A stretch of DNA of 9,753 nucleotides from an uncultured Collinsella sp. (lineage in GTDB: Bacteria; Actinomycetota; Coriobacteriia; Coriobacteriales; Coriobacteriaceae), in NCBI GenBank assembly GCA_902470265.1, contig CABRFW010000048.1, positions 1 to 9,753 of the forward strand. The letters run 5' to 3'. Under the pieces are notes generated by a model. That model did no database searches. It saw only the letters and a program-made list of their open reading frames with translations, and was not told the DNA's origin. Both the position numbers and the translations under genes were made by a program. Shown here piece after piece: positions 4,213 to 9,753 of this stretch; within the stretch, counting starts at the first letter, position 1; each line of letters starts with the position of its first letter.

Positions 4213-7200
4213 ATGGCGTTGCTAGTAGGACTGGACGTAGGGTCGACGACGACCAAAGTTTACGCGATGCACGAGGATATGACCGAGGCGTGGTGGGGAT
4301 ATCGCCGCCACGGGGCGTGTCAGACAGCGAGCGTGCGCGCCATGCTCGGCGAGCTCGCCGAGCGCTTTCCCCATGAGTCACTGCGCGTTGCGGTGACCGG
4401 CTCGGGTGCGCGCGATATCGCGACCGCGCTGGGCGCCTCGTACGTTCAGGAGGTGGTCGCCAACGCGCTCGCGATCAGCAGGTTCTATCCGCAGACGCGC
4501 TGCGCCATCGAGCTGGGCGGCCAAGACGCCAAGATGATCTTCTTCCGCACCAACGATAAGGGAGACATCGAGGTTGCCGACATGCGCATGAACGGCTCGT
4601 GCGCAGGCGGTACCGGTGCATTTATCGACGAGATGGCAAAGCTCATGGGGGTCGGCACCGAATCGGGCGAGTTCGAGCAGCTCGCAAGCCGGGGAACGAC
4701 CGTCCACGAGGTCTCGGGCCGCTGCGGCGTGTACGCAAAGACCGATATCCAGCCGCTGCTCAACGAGGGCATTCCTACCACCGACCTGGCGCTTTCGGCG
4801 CTTCACGCGGTCGCCCGCCAAACGATCGGCGGTCTGGCCCAGGGTATCGACATCGAGCCGCCGGTAATCTTCGAGGGCGGTACGCTCGCCTACAACCCCA
4901 CGCTGGTCCGCGTGTTCCGGGAGCAACTGAATCTATCGGACGATCAGGTTATCGTCCCGCGCGATCCGCAGATCATGGTCGCGCGCGGTGCCGCCCTGTC
5001 GCTGACCGACATGTTCGCATCGTCCCAACCGATCGACCTTCCCGACGCTTTTGTCCGGCTGGATAAGCTCGAGACGGTCGCGCCCGCAAGCGGGGAGGGA
5101 CGTCTTGCCCAGCCCTTTTTTGCCACACCTGCCGAGCAGGCGGATTTTACGGCACGCCATGGCAAAGAGACGCCGGCAAAGGGTCCGGATGCGTATGCGC
5201 CCGGAGAGACGGTGCGTGTGGCGCTCGGTATCGATTCGGGGAGCACGACGACCAAGTTCGCCCTGGTCGATGAGGCGGGTGAGCTTGTCGATTCGTTCTA
5301 CGCGTCTAATAACGGCAGACCGCTCGACGTCGCCCAACAGGGTCTTGTCAGCTTGAAGAACCGCTGGGAGACAGCGGGAGTCACACTTGCGATCGATGCC
5401 GTGGGCACCACGGGATACGGCGAGGAGCTTTTCGCGCGCGCGTTCCACGCCGACTACCATACGGTCGAGACGGTCGCGCACGCCCGCGCCGCGTGCGCAT
5501 GCGTTCCCGATGCGACCTTCGTGCTCGACATCGGCGGACAGGATATGAAGGCCATCTGGCTCAACCACGGCGTGCTGACCGATATCGTCGTCAACGAGGC
5601 GTGCTCTGCGGGCTGCGGCTCGTTCCTCGAGGGTTTTGCCAAAAACCTCGGAATAGCCGTTGAGGATATCGCGACCGAGGCATTTTCGTCCAAAGCCCCC
5701 GCCGTTCTCGGCAGCCGCTGCACGGTGTTCATGAACAGCAGCGTCGTTTCCGAGCAGCGGCGCGGTAAGGGTCCGGGCGACATCATGGCCGGTCTCTGCC
5801 GTTCGATTATCGAGAACGTGTTCACCAAGGTCATTCGCGTTTCAAATCTCAACCGTCTGGGCGACAAAGTCGTCGTCCAGGGCGGCACGTTCCGAAACGA
5901 CGCGGTGCTGCGCGCATTCGAGCAGTATCTGGGCAAACCCGTCACGCGTGCGCCCCACCCGGGGCTGATGGGCGCTATCGGTATCGCCCTGCTCGCGCGC
6001 GAGGAATGCCGCAAGGGCGACGCCGGCACGTCGTTTATCGGGCTCGATGCCGTGGAGCGCTTCGAGCATCGCGAGTTCGGCGGCGTTACCTGCCGTCGGT
6101 GCAACAACCGCTGCCAGCGCGCGGTCGTGGCATTTGGCGACGGCTCGCTTTACGTCACGGGCAATCGCTGCCCGCGCGGCGGCGCCATCTCATGGGATGA
6201 GCTCGTGCGCGAGGTTCCCGCGGCGGAGGAGCTGCGTCCGCAGGGTGCTTGCGAGGCACAGGCACCCGGCACGGGGCGCGACCGGACCGCGGCTGCCCCC
6301 AATCTCTTTGTCGACCGCGAGAAGCTGCTGTTCGAGTCGTACCCCACGGTTCCCGTCTGCGGGGGGCGCGATGTCACGATCGGCATTCCCCGTGTGCTCG
6401 AGTTCTGGGACACCATGCCGTTCTGGTCGACGTTCTTCAGCACGCTCGGCTTTAAGGTGCGCGTCTCGGGACGCAGCACCAAGGCGATGTACGAGCGCGG
6501 TCTGGCGCACGTCACATCCGACACCGTGTGCTTCCCGGCCAAGCTCGTCCACGGGCACATCCGCAATCTCGTCGACGCCGGCGTCGACCGCATCTTCATG
6601 CCCATCATCACGACGGTGCCCACCGAAAACACCGCCTCTACCAGCGAGTGGATGTGCGCCGTCGTAAAGGGATACCCCTACGTGATGCGCAATTCCGATA
6701 ACCCGGAGGAGCGTTTCGGCGTTCCGTTCGATACGCCGCTGTTCCACTGGTACGACGAGGGCGACCGAAACCGCCAGCTCAAGGCGTGGTGCAAGGAGAC
6801 CTTCGATATCGATGCCGACCTGGTTGCCAAGGCGACCGAGCAGGCGGACCGCGCGCAGGAGACGTTTGAGAACCAGCTGCAGCTGCGCGGCAGGCAGGTG
6901 CTCGAGAACGTGCACGAGGACGGCGGCTACGCGGTGGTGATCGCTTCGCGCCCGTACCACAACGACCCGCTGGTCAACCACGGGCTGCCCAAGCTCTTCT
7001 CTGAGCGCGGCATCCCCGTGCTGACGCCCGATGCGGTGCCGGGGGTCTGCAACGTCGATCTTTCCAACAGCCGCATCGACATCGTGAACAACTACCATGC
7101 GCGCATGCTGTCGTGCGCGGTCATCGTCGCATCGACGCCCGAGCTCGAGCTCGTGCAGATGGGCAGCTTCGGCTGCGGCCACGATGCGTATCTCACCGAC

Positions 7201-8652
7201 GAGATCGCGCGCATGATGGGCGAGATGGGCTCCAAGGTTCCGATGATGATCAAGCTCGATGAGAGCGACGTCGCCGGTCCCATGGGCATTCGCGTGCGTT
7301 CGTTTATCGAGTCGGTCAACCGTCGTCGCGCGGAGGAGCGTGCCGAGGGCGCCCGGGTGCACGCGGTCCATCCGCTCGACGACCCGTATAAGGTCAAGTA
7401 CACCAAGCGCGACCGGCACGACAAGATCGCGCTGGTCCCCAACACCTCCCATGCGTTCTGCAGGCTCATGACCGCGGCGATGCGCAATCAGGGCGTGCGC
7501 GCCGAGGCCCTTGATATCGGGCGCGAGGATGCCATCCGCCTGGGCAAACGCTATGTGCACAACGACATCTGCTTCCCCGCGCAAATCGTGATCGGCGAGG
7601 CGCTCGCGGCACTCGAGAGCGGTAAGTACGACCCGCACGACGTCGCCGTGGTGACTGGCAAGTATATCGGCGACTGCCGCCTGACGCACTACATGCCCCT
7701 GCTGCGCCGCGCGCTCGACGACGCGGGATACGACTATGTCCCGGTGCTCACCAACGACGACGTCGATGCCCACAATGCGCATCCGGGCTTCAAGCTCGGC
7801 CTTGGCCCGAGCATCCAGATCGCCTACGGTCTTCCCATGATCGATGCCCTCGAGGCCATGCTTAGGCGCATCCGTCCCTACGAGCTCGAGAAGGGCGCGG
7901 CGGACGCTGCGTTCGACCGCGCGCTCGATGAGGTTATCGAGGGCATGGAGCGCTCCGGGCTGAGAGGCCAGGCGACGGGCTTCAAACGCGCGCTTGCGAT
8001 CATGGACGCCGTTCCGTACGACCGCTCGAACCCGCATCCGACCGTTCTCATCGTGGGCGAGTACCTGCTCAATTTCCATCTCGGCGCCAACCACGAGATC
8101 GAGCGCTACCTCGAGGACAACGGGCTCGAGGTCATCGAGGCGCGCATGACCGACGTGATCCGCAAGACCTATTTCTACAAGCATGCGCAGTCGCGCGAGT
8201 TCCACGTCGACCTGTCGCTGCCCGAAAAGGCCTGGTACGCCACGGCGGACAACCTGTTCGAGCTCGCGCACGACCGTTGCGACCGCCTGGGCGCGGCGAG
8301 CCCGCTCTACGAGCCGCCGACGCGCATGCCCGAGCTCGTGCGCGCGAGCGATAAGATCCTGCACCATACGTTCGATGCGGGCGAGGGCGTGCTGATTCCG
8401 GCGGAGATTCTCGAGCACGCCAAGCGCGGCTGCCGCAACTTCGTGATCCTGCAGCCGTTCGGGTGTCTGCCCAACCATGTCGTGGGGCGCGGGCTCATCC
8501 ATGCGCTCAAGGAGCAGTATCCCACGGCGCAGTTCCTGCCGCTCGACTACGATCCCGACGTGAGCTTCGCCAACGTGGAGAACCGTCTTCAGATGCTCAT
8601 CATGAACGCCAAGGCGCAGGGGTGCGGTGAGGCGCATGGCGAGACCGCGTAA
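4213..8652 (+). CDS. fused CoA-dehydratase activase (two BadF/BcrA ATPase domains plus DUF2229/HgdB-like region)
   Basis: A 1,479-residue cytoplasmic protein related to 2-hydroxyacyl-CoA dehydratase activators, which use ATP to push electrons from a [4Fe-4S] cluster into a partner enzyme. The first ASKHA ATPase domain (about 3-275) shows GLDVGSTTTK (6-15), ELGGQDAK (100-107) and FEGGT (220-224), with cluster cysteines C130 in GSCAGGTG and C171 in SGRCGVYAK. A second domain (about 336-600) repeats these: GIDSGSTTTK (339-348), DIGGQDMK (439-446), C464 in EACSAGCGSF, C503 in GSRCTVF, and QGGTFRN. Next is a C627-C630-C634-C653 cluster, then a DUF2229 region starting near 723 (SDTVCFPAK, C773; C815). 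A C-terminal HgdB-like part has SFGCGHDA (C988), NDICFPAQ (C1120), GDCRLTHY (C1155) and FGCLPNH (C1418). Length matches known fused forms (COG1924, COG3580 and COG3581 together). GGAG (4205-4208) precedes the ATG. The reaction is unknown. Confidence 0.9.
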   Translation: MALLVGLDVGSTTTKVYAMHEDMTEAWWGYRRHGACQTASVRAMLGELAERFPHESLRVAVTGSGARDIATALGASYVQEVVANALAISRFYPQTRCAIELGGQDAKMIFFRTNDKGDIEVADMRMNGSCAGGTGAFIDEMAKLMGVGTESGEFEQLASRGTTVHEVSGRCGVYAKTDIQPLLNEGIPTTDLALSALHAVARQTIGGLAQGIDIEPPVIFEGGTLAYNPTLVRVFREQLNLSDDQVIVPRDPQIMVARGAALSLTDMFASSQPIDLPDAFVRLDKLETVAPASGEGRLAQPFFATPAEQADFTARHGKETPAKGPDAYAPGETVRVALGIDSGSTTTKFALVDEAGELVDSFYASNNGRPLDVAQQGLVSLKNRWETAGVTLAIDAVGTTGYGEELFARAFHADYHTVETVAHARAACACVPDATFVLDIGGQDMKAIWLNHGVLTDIVVNEACSAGCGSFLEGFAKNLGIAVEDIATEAFSSKAPAVLGSRCTVFMNSSVVSEQRRGKGPGDIMAGLCRSIIENVFTKVIRVSNLNRLGDKVVVQGGTFRNDAVLRAFEQYLGKPVTRAPHPGLMGAIGIALLAREECRKGDAGTSFIGLDAVERFEHREFGGVTCRRCNNRCQRAVVAFGDGSLYVTGNRCPRGGAISWDELVREVPAAEELRPQGACEAQAPGTGRDRTAAAPNLFVDREKLLFESYPTVPVCGGRDVTIGIPRVLEFWDTMPFWSTFFSTLGFKVRVSGRSTKAMYERGLAHVTSDTVCFPAKLVHGHIRNLVDAGVDRIFMPIITTVPTENTASTSEWMCAVVKGYPYVMRNSDNPEERFGVPFDTPLFHWYDEGDRNRQLKAWCKETFDIDADLVAKATEQADRAQETFENQLQLRGRQVLENVHEDGGYAVVIASRPYHNDPLVNHGLPKLFSERGIPVLTPDAVPGVCNVDLSNSRIDIVNNYHARMLSCAVIVASTPELELVQMGSFGCGHDAYLTDEIARMMGEMGSKVPMMIKLDESDVAGPMGIRVRSFIESVNRRRAEERAEGARVHAVHPLDDPYKVKYTKRDRHDKIALVPNTSHAFCRLMTAAMRNQGVRAEALDIGREDAIRLGKRYVHNDICFPAQIVIGEALAALESGKYDPHDVAVVTGKYIGDCRLTHYMPLLRRALDDAGYDYVPVLTNDDVDAHNAHPGFKLGLGPSIQIAYGLPMIDALEAMLRRIRPYELEKGAADAAFDRALDEVIEGMERSGLRGQATGFKRALAIMDAVPYDRSNPHPTVLIVGEYLLNFHLGANHEIERYLEDNGLEVIEARMTDVIRKTYFYKHAQSREFHVDLSLPEKAWYATADNLFELAHDRCDRLGAASPLYEPPTRMPELVRASDKILHHTFDAGEGVLIPAEILEHAKRGCRNFVILQPFGCLPNHVVGRGLIHALKEQYPTAQFLPLDYDPDVSFANVENRLQMLIMNAKAQGCGEAHGETA

Positions 8653-9325
8653 GGACGCCGATGCGCCCGATGCACGCACCCGTATCATCGAGGCGTTTTG
8701 GGAGCTCATCGAGAACAACAGCATCTTCGAGCTGTCGGTTGGCGAGGTGACCCGCGCCGCCCAGTGCAATCGCGGAACGTTTTACTACTATTTTCACGAT
8801 TTCGATGAACTCGTCGCCATCGCCATAGCCCAGCTGCTGCAGGATAACGAGCTCATCACCGATGCCCTCTGGCATTTTTCGAGCGAGGGCGACCTTTCGG
8901 CGTTCGACCGGCGCGACGTCCGCTGCCTGCTGCGGCGCATCGTCATCACCATGAGGGCGGGTGCCGCCGAGCAGGTCGTGCAGGGCATCCATACGATCAT
9001 CATCGACCGCGTGAGAGAGATCGTCCACCCCGACGGAGAAGAGCTCAAGGCAGATTCGAGCTTTGCGGTGGGCTTTCTGGTCTCGGGCATCATGGGCTTT
9101 GTGATGGCGGTCGGCTTTGCCCGGGAGGGCGGCGAGGAGATAGACCTCGAGCAGCCGGGGGACAGCGCGTGCGCGTACCTGAGGGCGGTCGCCATGCAGA
9201 CGGTGGAAACGGTCGCGCAAGTCGAGGGCGTCGATACATCCGAGCTGCTCGAACGCGTCTCCAAGGAGGCCGATGCCTATCGCGCATCGCGTGCGACGAG
9301 TCCCGACGTGGTGAAAGACGTCTAG
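8636..9325 (+). CDS. TetR/AcrR-family transcriptional regulator
   Basis: A 229-residue DNA-binding repressor-type protein. It opens with the basic MARPRK arm, and its helix-turn-helix (about 33-52) reads SVGEVTRAAQCNRGTFYYYF, followed by HDFDELV, the standard TetR N-terminal domain. The C-terminal part (about 65-210) is helical and would hold the ligand and dimer surfaces; I cannot assign its ligand. The ATG at 8636 is preferred because MARPRK is typical of the family. GTGAGG (8627-8632) lies three bases before it. An in-frame GTG at 8627, with AGGGG (8618-8622) four bases ahead, would add three residues. The gene overlaps the activase by 17 bases in another frame, so translation is probably coupled. 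It most likely represses its own operon through the 4143-4163 palindrome. Confidence 0.92.
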   Translation: MARPRKDADAPDARTRIIEAFWELIENNSIFELSVGEVTRAAQCNRGTFYYYFHDFDELVAIAIAQLLQDNELITDALWHFSSEGDLSAFDRRDVRCLLRRIVITMRAGAAEQVVQGIHTIIIDRVREIVHPDGEELKADSSFAVGFLVSGIMGFVMAVGFAREGGEEIDLEQPGDSACAYLRAVAMQTVETVAQVEGVDTSELLERVSKEADAYRASRATSPDVVKDV

Positions 9326-9350
9326 GGTTTCTCTTGCGGGGCGCCCGTCG

Positions 9351-9378
9351 CGCATCGCGCGGTGAGTCCCGCGATGCG
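9351..9378 (+). terminator. hairpin after tetR without a T tract
   Basis: CGCATCGCG (9351-9359) and CGCGATGCG (9370-9378) are perfect 9-base complements around a 10-base loop, 25 bases past the tetR stop. The sequence after it is GTCATAACC, so this is not a classic intrinsic terminator. It may still stabilise or end the operon transcript. Confidence 0.4.
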
Positions 9379-9434
9379 GTCATAACCTGCATTCATGTGA
9401 GCCGGGTTTATAGATATTCCTCCAGCTGTTAACA

Positions 9435-9440
9435 TATACT
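9435..9440 (+). promoter_or_regulatory. possible -10 element of clpC
   Basis: TATACT matches five of six consensus bases and lies in the most AT-rich stretch between tetR and clpC. The likely leader is about 75 bases and contains the hairpin at 9460-9485. No good -35 is seen at 16-18 bases. The nearby palindromes TGTTAACA (9427-9434) and CCATATGG (9441-9448) flank the element and could be regulator sites. Confidence 0.4.
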
Positions 9441-9459
9441 CCATATGGGTAAAGAGACC

Positions 9460-9485
9460 AAAGCGCTGCCGCGGGGCGGCGCTTT
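9460..9485 (+). other. GC-rich hairpin in the clpC leader
   Basis: AAAGCGCTGCC (9460-9470) pairs with GGCGGCGCTTT (9475-9485) over 11 positions, one of them U-G, with a four-base GCGG loop. It is followed by GCGTTTGAAAAAACT, which is not a proper T tract. If the -10 at 9435-9440 is right, it lies within the transcribed leader of clpC and may be an attenuator or an mRNA-stability element. Otherwise it could be the end of the tetR transcript. Confidence 0.55.
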
Positions 9486-9522
9486 GCGTTTGAAAAAACT
9501 AGCTCGTCTAAGAGGAACTAGC

Positions 9523-9753
9523 ATGTTAGACCGTTTTACCGATCGCGCGCGTAAGGTCATGTCCATGGCCAAGCAAGAGGCGCTCGATCTTCATTCAAAT
9601 AAGGTGGGCACCGAGCATCTGCTGCTCGCGCTTGCCAAGGAGGACGAGGGCATTGCCGCCGAGGCGCTGCGCTCGCTCGATATCTCCTACGACGACATCA
9701 TGGACACCCTCAAAGAGGTCCAGACCACGGTTCCCGAGCCCAGCGAGGAGACC
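9523..9753 (+). CDS. clpC: ATP-dependent Clp protease ATP-binding subunit ClpC, N-terminal fragment
   Basis: The frame is open from the ATG to the window edge, giving the first 77 residues of a protein that normally runs to about 800-870. It starts MLDRFTDRARKVMSMAKQEA and continues with NKVGTEHLLLALAKEDEG and AAEALRSLDIS, the first Clp N-terminal repeat. ClpC N-termini are distinguished from ClpA and ClpB by this FTDRARKV...GTEHLLLAL pattern. The protein unfolds substrates and feeds them to the ClpP peptidase in the cytoplasm. The N-domain binds adaptors. AGAGG (9511-9515) sits seven bases before the ATG. A 7-base direct repeat, AACTAGC, occurs at 9497-9503 and 9516-9522, with the second copy abutting the start codon. 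The ATPase domains lie outside the window. Confidence 0.93.
   Translation, partial: MLDRFTDRARKVMSMAKQEALDLHSNKVGTEHLLLALAKEDEGIAAEALRSLDISYDDIMDTLKEVQTTVPEPSEET

Noticed and set aside
4194..4376. 60-codon frame starting 19 bases before the activase ATG, with AGGA just ahead
   Set aside because: The Shine-Dalgarno-like sequence is decent, but the product is an arginine-rich shift of the activase reading frame with no family resemblance. It could act as an upstream start competing with the activase, but there is no positive evidence.
6190..8769. 859-codon open frame antisense to the activase
   Set aside because: It is a mirror of GC-rich codon bias in the activase. The translation is Arg/Val/His/Asp-rich, has no recognisable domain, and the plus-strand product is a clear family member.
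1..9753. CRISPR arrays, tRNA or rRNA genes
   Set aside because: I saw no regularly spaced direct repeats, no tRNA cloverleaf with a TTCGA arm, and no ribosomal RNA sequence.

Overview
The window looks like part of the chromosome of a moderately high-GC gut actinobacterium of the class Coriobacteriia, with Collinsella or a close relative the best guess. The guess rests on protein character: a two-domain ThrE exporter, a roughly 1,480-residue fused CoA-dehydratase activase paired with a TetR regulator, and a ClpC N-terminus. It also rests on GC-rich codon use. It is an inference, because no marker gene is present.

Positions 1 to about 1350 hold an IS110-family insertion sequence on the minus strand. 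It has a complete DEDD transposase (62-1183), and its GC-rich leader (about 1190-1350) folds into nested stem-loops like those of IS110 bridge RNAs. An imperfect direct repeat links the leader to the sequence around the transposase stop codon. Positions 1351-1500 carry a terminator-like hairpin and the upstream signals of a threonine/serine exporter gene (1501-3069). Positions 3070-3382 have no gene but hold two palindromic repeat-like hairpins, a weak hairpin-T signal and a strong intrinsic terminator. A small DUF2798 membrane protein (3383-3931) follows. Positions 3932-4212 hold a long-armed hairpin, a strong terminator and a 21-bp perfect palindrome.

The main locus is 4143-9325: a palindromic operator, a giant ATP-dependent iron-sulfur activase of the 2-hydroxyacyl-CoA dehydratase type (4213-8652), and an overlapping TetR-family regulator (8636-9325). 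The layout suggests an autoregulated two-gene operon in which the TetR protein binds the palindrome and senses an unknown, possibly acyl-CoA-like, ligand. No partner dehydratase lies in the window, so the substrate of the activase is open. The window ends in the first 77 codons of clpC (9523-9753), behind a leader with a GC-rich hairpin.

All genes other than the transposase read on the plus strand. Each appears to be its own transcription unit except the activase-tetR pair.
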